A stretch of DNA of 26,702 bases, taken from the NCBI GenBank assembly GCA_913048545.1, contig CAJWWH010000012.1, positions 1-26,702 of the forward strand. The letters run 5' to 3'. Within the stretch, counting starts at the first letter, position 1. Each line of letters starts with the position of its first letter. The position numbers and the translations under genes were made by a program. This DNA is from an uncultured Opitutia bacterium (GTDB lineage Bacteria; Verrucomicrobiota; Verrucomicrobiae; Opitutales; MB11C04). The notes below the pieces were generated by a model, which ran no database searches, had not been told where the DNA came from, and saw only the letters and a list, made by a program, of their open reading frames with translations. Below, piece after piece: positions 1 to 8,454 of this stretch.

Positions 1-2993
1 AGGAATTGAGCCTGTAAGCTGCGTTCAAAAAGAATAGGCAGTAACCCTACAAAAGTGGTAAGCGAAGTGAGAAGTATAGGACGGAATCTTGCCATGCCGG
101 CTTTTTGAGCGGCTTCAATAATTGGCATAGCTTTGCTTTGCTGATTGACATAGTGAACCAGTACCAAGCTGTCGTTAATCACCACTCCAGTTAGTGCGAC
201 TATACCAAACATTGAAAGTTGGCTTAATGGGATTGAGAATACGAGATGACCCAAAACCGCCCCAATTAGACCAAAAGGAATGACTGACATAACTAAAAGT
301 GGTTGAAGATAAGAACGAAAAGGAATCGCCAACAAGGCATAGATCACAAAAAGAGCAATCCATCCGGACTGGGCCAAACTGGAGTCACTTTCGTTTTGTT
401 CTTTTCTTTCTCCCACAAAGGAAAACCGTAAATCAGGAAATTCTTTTCGCAAGGCAGGTAAAAAAGATTCATCAAGTCCGCGTTCTATGCTTGGGATATC
501 AGCTATAAGTTTGTCCGCCGAAGATTGCACATTTATCACTCGGGCCCGGTCAGATCGTCTTATTGTGGGATAGCCCTGACCATGATTAATTTGAGCGACT
601 TCCTCCAAGGGAACTTCGATTCCCTTGGGCGTCCTGACCCGAAGGCTTTCCAAGGCACTTAAGCTTTTTCGGTCTTCAAGCGGATATCGAAGCATCACTC
701 TAAGCTCCTCACGGTCCCTTTGCAGTCTTTGTATTTCCTCTCCATAGTAAGCCTGTCGGACTTGTCGCCCGAGATCAGATTCCGTCAACCCCAGTGCTCG
801 GCCCGCAGAATTTAGATTTAATCTTAATTCCTTCTTTCCCCCTGAATAGGAATCTGAAATGTCAAACAGCCCCTCATATTTATTAAAATGAACTTTGAGC
901 CTTTGAGCCGCATGTTTCATATCTGTCAAATTCTGACCGGCAATTTCAATGTCTATCGCTGTCTTACTACCACCTGCAGCCACATCTCCGAAAAAAAGTT
1001 TTTTTACGCTCGGTAGCGGTCCAATTCTTTCCCGCCAAAGTCCCGAAATTTGTGGGGCACTTCGAGTACGGTCTTCGGATTTAATAAGCTCCACACTAAT
1101 TTCTCCCATATTGGATGCCGTTGCGACTTCAGAAGATCCCTTCGGCCCGCCGGAAAATGGCTGGGCTCCCATGGTGGTCATATTATATTTAAAAGGATTC
1201 GGTTCACCCTGCGACTCCAAGTATTTCACCACTTCGAGCCTGGCCCGCTCAATAACCGCAATTGATTTTTCGGTGGTGGCGGCAGGCACTCCGTCTTGCA
1301 TGGTTATTTTAACTGAAATATAATCAGACGGCACCGGAGGAACTCCGCGGACAGATTTGACATGTCCACCAATAATCAGTGCAATCGTGATGATAAGAAT
1401 ACCCACGAAAGCAGTGACCACTGGCCAACGCCACTTCAGGCAGCGTAAAAGAAAGGGGGAATAAATTGTTTCCACGAAATTTTCTAGGCCACTCGCCACG
1501 GATTGCTGCACCCGTGAAAACCAATTTCTTCCACCACGATTAAAACGGCACAAGGTTAGGTGATAGGGTAAGATAAATTTTGATTCCACAAGGGAGAATA
1601 AAAGGGCTGGAATAACCACAAGCGGAATATCCTTCATTAATTTGCCTAACCACCCTGGTAAAAACAGAAGCGGTATAAATGCGACCACGCTTGTCAGAAT
1701 AGCAAAGGTGACCGGCATCGCCACAAGTTGGGTTCCTTTAATTGAAGCGTCCACTGGCGAATGCCCTTTTTTACCCAGTGTGTATACAGATTCGCCCACA
1801 ACAATTGCGTCATCCACTAAAATTCCGAGAACCACGATGAAGGCAAAAAGAGAAACTAAATTAATGGACGCCCCAATTACTCCCATGGTGGCAAAGGCGC
1901 CCATGAAGGAAATGGGCAGTCCTAGGGCAACAAAAAAAGCGAGGGACGGACGGAGGAAAAATGATAGAACTAAAAAGACCAAAATTAGGCCATTCTGTGC
2001 ATTTCTTATCATCATGTCCAAACGGCCCTGCAGGTAATAGGAACTATCCTGCCAAATGGTCATCTTAATCCCTTCGGGCAGGGAAAGATTACGAGATTCA
2101 ACAAACTTTGACACTTTTTCTGAGATATCAATCGGGCTTTGTTTTCCAACTCTGAAAATGCGCAATGTAACCGCAGGCTGCCCCATAAATTCAGTGTATA
2201 AAACTTTGTCTTCAAACCCGTCGTTGACTTTGGCAATATCTTGTAACTGAACCGAGGATCCGTTGGGTGAGGATAGTACTTCAATCTTATCAAATTGGGC
2301 ACCACCATTCGCTTTCCCATTTGTGCGAATTAATGTTTCCCCGGCACTTGTTCGTGCGACTCCCCCGGGAATATCAACCGAGTTTTTTCTTATCGATTGG
2401 GATACCGAGTCAAAACTGAGTCCATGCTCGCGCATTGCCTGTTCGGAAAGTTCAATACCAATCTCTGGTCTCCTGATTCCGGAGATTTCAACTTGAGTAA
2501 TTCCCGGTAAATTTGTCAGGTCATCCCGGGTCTTTTCCGCCAGTCTTCGGATTGATTTAAGGTCACTGCTTCCATGAATTGCCAAGGCAAGTACCCTGCG
2601 TTTTACCGCCATTACTTCAACAATTGGTTTTTCTGCTTCTTCTGGGAAATTATCGATTGCATCAACGCGCACCTTAATCTCATCCGCGAGTATTTTAACA
2701 TCCTTACCTTTTTCAACTTGAACAGCAACCACTCCGGTGTTTTCTCGGGAGTAAGAAATAATTTCTTTTATTCCAGTGAGATCCCAGATTTTTTCTTCAA
2801 TTTGTTTGCATACTCCATCCTCAACCTCGAGTGGAGCTGCTCCCGGATAAACAACGGATACTGAAACTGTATCGAGATCAAAATCAGGAAAAAGCTCCAT
2901 CTTTAAACCGCGGATGGAAATTATTCCGGCAAGGAGAATTATCCCCGCGAGTAGATTGGCGGCTACCCCGTTCTTAGCAAACCAGGCAATCAT
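1..2993 (-). CDS. RND multidrug efflux pump permease (AcrB/HAE1-like), 3' end outside window
   Basis: Inner-membrane proton-driven pump of a tripartite RND efflux system, working with the adaptor and outer membrane factor encoded just upstream. Translating the minus strand from ATG at 2993 gives 997 uninterrupted residues running off the left edge. The start MIAWFAKNGVAANLL is the usual first transmembrane helix of the family. A large periplasmic loop follows, then membrane helices with the proton-relay motif GILVDDAIVVGES, in which Asp394 and Asp395 correspond to the essential aspartate pair of AcrB TM4. The visible C-terminal part ends in a family-typical stretch (LPILFERSLQAQFL) close to TM11/TM12. 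The full protein should be slightly over 1000 residues. The start lies 1 base after the adaptor stop codon, so the two are probably translationally coupled. Substrate is unknown; multidrug or bile/solvent export are equally possible. Confidence 0.95.
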   Translation of the reverse strand, partial: MIAWFAKNGVAANLLAGIILLAGIISIRGLKMELFPDFDLDTVSVSVVYPGAAPLEVEDGVCKQIEEKIWDLTGIKEIISYSRENTGVVAVQVEKGKDVKILADEIKVRVDAIDNFPEEAEKPIVEVMAVKRRVLALAIHGSSDLKSIRRLAEKTRDDLTNLPGITQVEISGIRRPEIGIELSEQAMREHGLSFDSVSQSIRKNSVDIPGGVARTSAGETLIRTNGKANGGAQFDKIEVLSSPNGSSVQLQDIAKVNDGFEDKVLYTEFMGQPAVTLRIFRVGKQSPIDISEKVSKFVESRNLSLPEGIKMTIWQDSSYYLQGRLDMMIRNAQNGLILVFLVLSFFLRPSLAFFVALGLPISFMGAFATMGVIGASINLVSLFAFIVVLGILVDDAIVVGESVYTLGKKGHSPVDASIKGTQLVAMPVTFAILTSVVAFIPLLFLPGWLGKLMKDIPLVVIPALLFSLVESKFILPYHLTLCRFNRGGRNWFSRVQQSVASGLENFVETIYSPFLLRCLKWRWPVVTAFVGILIITIALIIGGHVKSVRGVPPVPSDYISVKITMQDGVPAATTEKSIAVIERARLEVVKYLESQGEPNPFKYNMTTMGAQPFSGGPKGSSEVATASNMGEISVELIKSEDRTRSAPQISGLWRERIGPLPSVKKLFFGDVAAGGSKTAIDIEIAGQNLTDMKHAAQRLKVHFNKYEGLFDISDSYSGGKKELRLNLNSAGRALGLTESDLGRQVRQAYYGEEIQRLQRDREELRVMLRYPLEDRKSLSALESLRVRTPKGIEVPLEEVAQINHGQGYPTIRRSDRARVINVQSSADKLIADIPSIERGLDESFLPALRKEFPDLRFSFVGERKEQNESDSSLAQSGWIALFVIYALLAIPFRSYLQPLLVMSVIPFGLIGAVLGHLVFSIPLSQLSMFGIVALTGVVINDSLVLVHYVNQQSKAMPIIEAAQKAGMARFRPILLTSLTTFVGLLPILFERSLQAQF

Positions 2994-2994
2994 T

Positions 2995-4212
2995 TCAAAA
3001 TTGACTCATATTCTCATCCGAGATTGCGGAGGAAATTTGCACCTGCATTCCTTCGGCAATGATATCCATAGGAGTGACGCAAACTTTTTCCCCTTCGTTC
3101 AAGCCGTCTTTAATCCATGCTTCCTTTGCATCTTTTTGAACAATCGTAACTTTTCGAAATCTCAGTCGATTTTCGTCGTCAAGTACCAACACAATGTTCT
3201 GTTCCCTAAACGCTGAGGTTGGAATAACAAAGACCTCAATCTTTGGCCCAATCAGCTTGAGCTTTACAAACTGACCAATGCTTAAAGGATCTTTGATCTT
3301 TTGAATAGATTGAAAAGGGTCGGTAAAACAATTTTCAAATTTCGCCACCAGGTTGTGTAAGCGTGTTTTGGGATCGATAATACCCTGTGATCGATCGATG
3401 GCTCCTCGATGACTTACCTCACCACTTTCATTGATGATGTGAGCGGAAATTTGATTGGCTCCATTGGGGGACCCTTCGTTAAACTTTAGGAAAGTAAGCT
3501 CCTTTCGGCTAAGTGCGAGCTGGACTTCACCGGTTTTAATTGAATAAATTTTGGCCAAGGCGGAGGAGGATCCAGCACCCACCTGTTGTCCGACATCAGC
3601 GAGAATATTGAGGACTCTACCTCTAAAGGGAGCCCGCACCATGGCTTTACTCACATTTTTCTTTGCCTGACTGTAAAGGGCTTGAGCCGCTTCTGCTTCT
3701 GCTTCCGCCTTCAGTATTTGAGGTTTTCTTTGAACAAGTTCAGGGGCAAGATTCCAGTCCCGGTCTCCCCACTCTGTTTTTGCCTGCTCTGCCAAAGCCC
3801 GTTCCTGAGCCAACTGAAATTCAGTGCGCCTGAGATTCGCAAGAGTTTCGGCTTCCCTGGCCAAGAGATCGATATCCTCAATTTTAACCAGCAAATCTCC
3901 CTTGTCAAAAAATCCACCGTTCTGGAAAGATGAGATTGATTGAGAGGATTCCTCGCTGAAAGGTGCGACCTCTTTAATTAATCCGGGAACTTCGGCAATC
4001 AGGTTTGTGAGAGTACGGGCCTGCACCGTTCCAAATGTTTCCACAATTGCTTCCTGCGAGACCCGTTTAGCCTGAATAACATTCACAAAAGGAATCTGTT
4101 TCACAATCTCCCGGGGCTTGGCTACCGGTTTGCTTTCAATCAGAAACTTTCCGACCATAACTGCGATCGCAATTATGATTCCACACAAAAATAAAGGGGT
4201 AAACTTTTTCAT
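2995..4212 (-). CDS. RND efflux periplasmic adaptor (HlyD/membrane fusion protein)
   Basis: Membrane fusion protein of 405 residues that bridges the RND permease and the outer membrane factor. It has one N-terminal membrane anchor (about residues 6-25). A barrel-sandwich (lipoyl-like) half follows, including GGFFDKGDLLVKIEDID. Next comes an alpha-helical hairpin rich in Ala, Glu and Gln, then the returning half APFRGRVLNILADVGQQVGAG, then beta-barrel and membrane-proximal domains. This order is standard for the family, and there is no lipobox, so it is anchored by the helix. Its ATG overlaps the stop of the outer membrane factor gene by 4 bases (ATGA), and its stop is 1 base from the permease start. 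That supports one polycistronic unit of regulator, outer membrane factor, adaptor and pump. Confidence 0.93.
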   Translation of the reverse strand: MKKFTPLFLCGIIIAIAVMVGKFLIESKPVAKPREIVKQIPFVNVIQAKRVSQEAIVETFGTVQARTLTNLIAEVPGLIKEVAPFSEESSQSISSFQNGGFFDKGDLLVKIEDIDLLAREAETLANLRRTEFQLAQERALAEQAKTEWGDRDWNLAPELVQRKPQILKAEAEAEAAQALYSQAKKNVSKAMVRAPFRGRVLNILADVGQQVGAGSSSALAKIYSIKTGEVQLALSRKELTFLKFNEGSPNGANQISAHIINESGEVSHRGAIDRSQGIIDPKTRLHNLVAKFENCFTDPFQSIQKIKDPLSIGQFVKLKLIGPKIEVFVIPTSAFREQNIVLVLDDENRLRFRKVTIVQKDAKEAWIKDGLNEGEKVCVTPMDIIAEGMQVQISSAISDENMSQF

Positions 4213-5624
4213 AACTCAGGTGCGACCGCCTCTGTTCCAATGGCAAGGTACAGATCAATGCGGTTGAGGATTCTTTCCTTTTTAATCATTAAATAGCGGC
4301 TTTCCGCCTCAAAGGCGCGCCTTCGAGTGTCCAGGGTGTTGAAAATTCCCTCCACTCCCCGCTGATACCTCTCCCAGCTTAAGTCGGCGGCTGCGCTCAG
4401 TGCTGAGGACGCGTTGAACAAGTTTTTTTCCTCCTCGGCAAGATGGATATCGGAAGAGAGGGCATTTTCCACTTCAGCAAATGCCCGCAATACCATTGTT
4501 TTAAGGTCTAACAATGCGGCCCGCTTTAAAGCTTCCGATTTCCGGACTCCGGCTCGAAGCCGGCCACCTTGAAAGAGCGGCTGACTGATTGCTCCAGTGA
4601 CTTCCCAGACACGAAATTTTTCATCGATCAAACTTTCAAAATCATCGGAACGACTGCCCGGCCCGCCTGTGAGTGTGAAGGAGGGAAGAAGGTTTTTATT
4701 TGCCACTTTCAGCTCCAATCCGGAGGCTTCCACCTTAAGCTTGGCGGAGGATATATCATATCGTAACTCAATAACTTGCGACGGTGTGGGGGGGAGGGCA
4801 GGAAGAATCAATTTGGGCAGAGCAAAAGATGAGTTCCGGTCAAACTTTCCACTCGGGTACTCCCCAATGAATTCCTGTAAATTACGAGAAAGAGTTTCCT
4901 GAATCCGTACTCTCTGGGCAAGTGTTGCTTGCGATGACCGAAGACTCGCTTCCGCCAGTTTTTGCTCCAGAGCGGTTGCGATGCCCTTTTGGTAACGGTC
5001 ATTAATGAAGGACAGATTTTTGGAATAGGTTTCTGTCGTTTTTCGTACAAGTTGAATTTGGAATGAATTCTCGATTAAGGTAAACCAGGACTTGGCCACC
5101 TGACCGTTCAATGATAGGCGGGCCGCTTTGTAGTCCGAAGAGGTGGCTTCGAATCTTTTTTTAGCGGAATTTCGTGAATCCCTGATTTTACCCCACAGAT
5201 CTAATTCCCAGCTGATGTTGAGTCCTGAATTAAAACTGTTGGAAGTAAAGGAAGATTCACTGTTCGGAAAATTAAATCCAATAAGATTTCGTTTGGTCCT
5301 GGATCCCCCAAGATTGGCATTGAAAACGGGAAGAATTTTGGCCCCGGCTATGGTAGCGTCCTCACCCTGGGCAATCAATCGTTCACGCATTGCGGCAAGG
5401 TTTGGATTATTTTCATTGGAAATTAAGATCAAACGGGTGAGTTCAGGAATGTTAAAAGACTCTGTCCAAAATCCCGTTTTATTTTCTGATTGGAACTCTT
5501 TCAAATCAGCGCTCCAATTATCCGGGGTCAAATCATTGCCGATGTTGGAAATCTCACTTTTTCTGGACTGACATGAGAAAAAGAAAAAAATCAGAAAAGT
5601 GAAAACTAGATTTCGAAAAATCAT
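4209..5624 (-). CDS. TolC/NodT-type outer membrane efflux factor (lipoprotein)
   Basis: Outer-membrane channel component of the efflux system, 471 residues. The N-terminus is a short hydrophobic signal ending in FFFFSC, giving a probable lipidated Cys18. This is typical of NodT-family outer membrane lipoproteins. Two OEP repeats follow, with helix-rich segments such as ISWELDLWGKIRDSRNSAKK and, in the second half, AISQPLFQGGRLRAGVRKSE. Both are recognisable TolC-family signatures. The length matches the usual 450-500 residues. Four-base ATGA overlaps join it both to the TetR gene upstream and to the adaptor gene downstream. Placing the outer membrane factor before the adaptor and pump is less common than the adaptor-pump-factor order but is known. 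Confidence 0.92.
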   Translation of the reverse strand: MIFRNLVFTFLIFFFFSCQSRKSEISNIGNDLTPDNWSADLKEFQSENKTGFWTESFNIPELTRLILISNENNPNLAAMRERLIAQGEDATIAGAKILPVFNANLGGSRTKRNLIGFNFPNSESSFTSNSFNSGLNISWELDLWGKIRDSRNSAKKRFEATSSDYKAARLSLNGQVAKSWFTLIENSFQIQLVRKTTETYSKNLSFINDRYQKGIATALEQKLAEASLRSSQATLAQRVRIQETLSRNLQEFIGEYPSGKFDRNSSFALPKLILPALPPTPSQVIELRYDISSAKLKVEASGLELKVANKNLLPSFTLTGGPGSRSDDFESLIDEKFRVWEVTGAISQPLFQGGRLRAGVRKSEALKRAALLDLKTMVLRAFAEVENALSSDIHLAEEEKNLFNASSALSAAADLSWERYQRGVEGIFNTLDTRRRAFEAESRYLMIKKERILNRIDLYLAIGTEAVAPEL

Positions 5625-6292
5625 AACTTTTTCTTTATGCCGGCATCAAAGCCATTGGATACAAATACGATCAACCTTTCAATCATGTCATGCACGGCAT
5701 TGGCATTACATTTACCCGATGAAAAATCGTGAATACGTCTGTGTTGTGCCAACGCCCCCAACATCGAAGAGACGGCAAAATGATAATTCCAGTAAAGGTC
5801 AACTTCGGAGGCCTGGGGGTGAGAAATTTTTAATTCATTCATAAAAACCTGTGATAGTTCACCGAAAAATCTTTTATGAACTTTCTCCAAAAATGTTGCC
5901 GGTTCCGTGAAACTACGGGCAATGATCTCGATTATTCCCGACTTATTTCCGATCTGTTTTTCAACCTCTTCTCCGACCGGTAGAATTAAGGCGCGGAAAA
6001 TCTCGATGGTGGGCAGGGGATGGTTAGGGGAATTGAATTTTGCATCGTGCAGTCTTTTTCTTCTCTTTGCATTTATTGGCTCTATTTTAGATTTGATCAT
6101 TTCCAGTACCATTGCTTCCTTGGAACCAAAATGATAATGAGCCGACGCAAGGTTGGTTTTTGTTTGCTGTGCAATGTCTCTCATGGTTACACCTGCAACT
6201 CCTTTGGATGCGAATAATTTTTCAGTGGATCGCAAAAGCCGGGCTTTCGTTTTTTGTCCGTTCGCACGAGTCTGTGAGGATGTGGTAGGCAT
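5621..6292 (-). CDS. TetR-family transcriptional regulator of the efflux operon
   Basis: DNA-binding repressor of 223 residues. The N-terminal helix-turn-helix spans about residues 14-62 and contains KLFASKGVAGVTMRDIAQQT and the recognition-helix signature SAHYHFGSKEAMV. The C-terminal ligand-binding part resembles the YbiH/CecR type of TetR proteins; this is pattern recognition, not a search result. It is the first gene of the efflux operon, and its stop overlaps the start of the outer membrane factor gene by 4 bases, so regulator and pump are made from one transcript. A perfect 26-bp palindrome 7 bases upstream of the start is the obvious operator. The expected logic is autorepression of the whole operon, relieved by a pump substrate. 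There is no strong Shine-Dalgarno sequence before the ATG. Confidence 0.93.
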   Translation of the reverse strand: MPTTSSQTRANGQKTKARLLRSTEKLFASKGVAGVTMRDIAQQTKTNLASAHYHFGSKEAMVLEMIKSKIEPINAKRRKRLHDAKFNSPNHPLPTIEIFRALILPVGEEVEKQIGNKSGIIEIIARSFTEPATFLEKVHKRFFGELSQVFMNELKISHPQASEVDLYWNYHFAVSSMLGALAQHRRIHDFSSGKCNANAVHDMIERLIVFVSNGFDAGIKKKL

Positions 6293-6299
6293 TAGATGT

Positions 6300-6325
6300 T
6301 TTCTTTAAACGATCGTTTAAAGAAA
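6300..6325. promoter_or_regulatory. Perfect 26-bp palindrome, probable TetR operator
   Basis: The half-site TTTCTTTAAACGA is followed immediately by its exact reverse complement, with no mismatch over 26 bases. It lies 7 bases upstream of the TetR start codon and so overlaps the region where the minus-strand promoter or transcription start must be. A weak minus-strand -35-like element (TTGCAC, 6348-6343) sits just upstream of it. TetR dimers bind such palindromes, so autoregulation of the efflux operon is the natural reading. It is about 80 bases from the rpsP promoter on the other strand, so control of rpsP is unlikely. Confidence 0.85.
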
Positions 6326-6403
6326 GACAAGATTGGTTTTATGTGCAATATGTAAGTCGTGAAATCAAAGCCATTTGCTGGCATGCACATCAAGGGTTTT
6401 AGA

Positions 6404-6432
6404 TTGACAGAATAAGTAATTTAACATTGAAT
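6404..6432 (+). promoter_or_regulatory. Candidate sigma-70-type promoter for rpsP-trmD-rplS
   Basis: A perfect TTGACA (6404-6409) is followed after 17 bases by TTGAAT (6427-6432), a 4 of 6 match to TATAAT. The start codon of rpsP is at 6478, leaving a 5' leader of about 38 nucleotides. The position ahead of a highly expressed ribosomal operon fits. The -10 match is only moderate. Confidence 0.55.
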
Positions 6433-6477
6433 TTTGCCTTTTTCCTTATTTCGCACCCTTCATTCACAAAGAAGATT

Positions 6478-7119
6478 ATGATCAAGATTCGCCTGCAAAG
6501 ACACGGAGCTCGCCATGCCCCTTTTTATCGTATGGTCGTCACTCCCTCCACCACCCGTCGTGACGGAAAATTTATCGAGGTACTCGGTACCTATAATCCT
6601 CAGGCTCATGCCCGCACAGAGGAACTTAAGTTGAAAATGGAACGAATTGATCATTGGTTGGGTGTGGGAGCTCAACCTACAGACACTGCGAAGAGTTTGA
6701 TTCGACAAGGCCGATTGACACCCGAAGAATGGCTCAAAAGATCTGAGCGAGAGGCAGCGAACAGACTCAAACGGGCCCAAAAGGGGAGTGTAACTCCAAC
6801 AATGGAGGCAAGCCCTGAATCTAAAGTCGAGGAAGCGAAGAAAGAAGAACCTGAAGCTCCCGCTGAGGAAAAGGCAAAAGAGGAAAAACCCGAGGTGAAA
6901 GAGGAAGAATCCAAAGCCAAGGAAGAAAAGCCCGCCGAGGAAGCGAAGAAAGAAGAACCTGAAGCTCCCGCTGAGGAAAAGGCGAAGGACGCAAAATCAG
7001 AGGTCAAAGGAGAAGAATCCAAACCTGAGGACACAAAACCCGCTGAAGAAGCAAGTAAACCGGATGAAGCATCTTCCAGCGAGAACGATAAAGAAAAAGA
7101 AGAGGCGAAAGAAGGGTAA
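6478..7119 (+). CDS. rpsP: 30S ribosomal protein bS16 with long Lys/Glu-rich repeat tail
   Basis: Small-subunit ribosomal protein of 213 residues. Residues 1 to about 82 are a normal bS16, starting MIKIRLQRHGARHAPFYRMV and including the GTYNP segment and the DHWLGVGAQPTDTAKSLI helix. The ATG at 6478 is chosen because it gives the canonical bS16 N-terminus; an in-frame TTG at 6427 would add 17 unrelated residues. A linker is followed by a low-complexity, highly charged tail made of two 36-residue repeats (117-152 and 153-188) and the start of a third (from 189), with the core EEAKKEEPEAPAEEKAK. The tail is probably disordered and more than doubles the protein. First gene of the rpsP-trmD-rplS operon; trmD follows after 45 bases. 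The usual rimM between them is missing. Confidence 0.96.
   Translation: MIKIRLQRHGARHAPFYRMVVTPSTTRRDGKFIEVLGTYNPQAHARTEELKLKMERIDHWLGVGAQPTDTAKSLIRQGRLTPEEWLKRSEREAANRLKRAQKGSVTPTMEASPESKVEEAKKEEPEAPAEEKAKEEKPEVKEEESKAKEEKPAEEAKKEEPEAPAEEKAKDAKSEVKGEESKPEDTKPAEEASKPDEASSSENDKEKEEAKEG
6826..7041 (+). repeat. Two tandem 108-bp repeats in the rpsP tail
   Basis: Two in-frame 108-base units (6826-6933 and 6934-7041) encode 36-residue repeats. Within them a 48-base block is identical at 6828-6875 and 6936-6983; the remainder has diverged. A partial third unit follows. Identity at the DNA level suggests a fairly recent tandem duplication or gene conversion rather than only composition-driven similarity. 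Confidence 0.9.
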
Positions 7120-7164
7120 TTCATTCCCCTCCCTCTTTTTTTAATATGTATTTAAATTCTATCG

Positions 7165-7860
7165 ATGATTCGCACAATGGATTCAATTTTGCGTTTCGAT
7201 GTCCTATCCTTGTTCCCCAAAACGCTAGAAGGTTTTATTGGAGATAGCATAATTGCCCGGGCAATTGATAATAGACTGCTCGAAATCAATTCCCTGGACA
7301 TTCGTCGTTGGGCGGAGGGAAAGCACAGGGAAACCGATGACCGCCCCTTTGGCGGTGGAGCGGGAATGGTTATGAAACCGGAACCATTATTTGCCGCGGT
7401 TGAAGAAATCGCTGATGAATCTAGCACTGTTATTTATATGGCTCCGGACGGTGAGAAATTAACCACTTCACTTTGCAAAGAATTTGCCCAGGAAAAACAC
7501 ATTGTGATTCTTAGCGGACATTATGAAGGCGTGGATCAAAGAGTTCGTGATCACATCGTCACCAGAGAGGTAAGTGTCGGGGATTATGTTTTAACCAATG
7601 GGACTTTAGGTGCATCTGTTCTTATCGATGCAGTATCCCGTCATATCCCGGGTGTCTTGGGGGATGAAGATTCTCTTAAGGAGGAAAGCTTTGAAGATCA
7701 ACTTCTCGCTTTTCCTCAATACACCAGACCGGCGGAGTTTCGTGGAATTAAAGTCCCGGATATTCTTCTCTCTGGGAATCATGCTCAAATTTCTGAATGG
7801 CGCGAAACAAAAAGGGTTGAAAAGACCTTGAAATTGCGTCCTGACTTATTGAAAAATTAA
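7165..7860 (+). CDS. trmD: tRNA (guanine-N1)-methyltransferase TrmD
   Basis: Transfers a methyl group from S-adenosylmethionine to N1 of G37 in tRNAs with a G36, preventing +1 frameshifting. The 231-residue protein has the family N-terminus (RFDVLSLFPKTLEGF), the segment DDRPFGGGAGMVMKPEP, and the SPOUT trefoil-knot cofactor site (ILSGHYEGVDQRV and SVGDYVLTNGTLGASVLIDA). The C-terminal helical domain includes LLSGNHAQISEWR. A second in-frame ATG at 7177 would give a start closer to the compact family N-terminus; neither has a clear ribosome binding site. Located between rpsP and rplS as in most bacteria, with 45 and 19 bases between genes, so it is presumably cotranscribed. Confidence 0.97.
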   Translation: MIRTMDSILRFDVLSLFPKTLEGFIGDSIIARAIDNRLLEINSLDIRRWAEGKHRETDDRPFGGGAGMVMKPEPLFAAVEEIADESSTVIYMAPDGEKLTTSLCKEFAQEKHIVILSGHYEGVDQRVRDHIVTREVSVGDYVLTNGTLGASVLIDAVSRHIPGVLGDEDSLKEESFEDQLLAFPQYTRPAEFRGIKVPDILLSGNHAQISEWRETKRVEKTLKLRPDLLKN

Positions 7861-7879
7861 CCTAAAAGTAAATCGAATT

Positions 7880-8257
7880 ATGAACAACCAACTACTAGAC
7901 GAAGTAACGAAAGAATATTTAAAAGAAAACCGCGACCAGTTTAAAGTCGGGGATGGTGTAAAAGTTCATGTACGAGTCCGTGAGGGCGAGAAAGAGAGGA
8001 TCCAGATTTTTGGCGGTATTGTTATTGCCCGCAAGGGATCAGGTGTGCATGAGACCTTTACTGTTCGCAGAATTGCTTCCGGCGTTGGAGTGGAGCGTGT
8101 CTTTCCCGTTCATTCCCCTTTAATTGACAAGATTGAAGTGGATCGAGAAAGTGTTACTATGCGTGCTCGTATGTACTACCTCAGGGACAGAATTGGTAAG
8201 GAGGCGAATAAAGTGAAAGAGAAACGTCTTTTCGAAGCGAAAAGAAAGAGTAAATAG
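7880..8257 (+). CDS. rplS: 50S ribosomal protein bL19
   Basis: Large-subunit ribosomal protein of 125 residues located at the subunit interface. The sequence has the family core KVGDGVKVHVRVREGEKERI, then QIFGGIVIARKGSGVHETFT and VGVERVFPVHSPLIDKIEV, and the basic tail RMYYLRDRIGKEANKVKEKR. Length is in the normal 115-130 range. It ends the rpsP-trmD-rplS operon, 19 bases after trmD. A weak hairpin with a T-run about 70 bases downstream may end the transcript. Confidence 0.97.
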   Translation: MNNQLLDEVTKEYLKENRDQFKVGDGVKVHVRVREGEKERIQIFGGIVIARKGSGVHETFTVRRIASGVGVERVFPVHSPLIDKIEVDRESVTMRARMYYLRDRIGKEANKVKEKRLFEAKRKSK

Positions 8258-8326
8258 TTTCAGTTTCTCTTCGGGCGTTGTCCGAAATCCTGACCGTACT
8301 TAATAGGACGGATCTTTTGATAGTCC

Positions 8327-8354
8327 TCCGGTAACTCACCGGATACACTTTTTT
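8327..8354 (+). terminator. Possible weak terminator after rplS
   Basis: Six-base-pair hairpin TCCGGT-AACTC-ACCGGA (8327-8343), then TACAC and a run of six T (8349-8354). The 5-base gap between stem and T-run makes it a poor intrinsic terminator. Position about 70 bases after the rplS stop and 100 bases before the next gene is sensible. The rest of the 197-base gap (8258-8454) holds no other feature I can support. Confidence 0.35.
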
Positions 8355-8454
8355 CGATATCACAAACTAATGATTTAGTTGTTTTTAATCAATTGTGTTG
8401 TTTAAAGTTAGACATTGAAAATTTTTTCCAAAGTAAAATCTTTGTGACTTTTTT

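Noticed and set aside
6427..6477. Upstream TTG start for rpsP
   Set aside because: It would add 17 residues not seen in bS16 and would overlap the candidate -10 element; the ATG at 6478 gives the canonical N-terminus.
6672..7124. 150-residue Ser/Ala/Phe-rich reading frame on the minus strand
   Set aside because: It is the antisense of the Lys/Glu-rich repeat tail of rpsP; the composition is a by-product of GAA/GAG/AAG codons read backwards.
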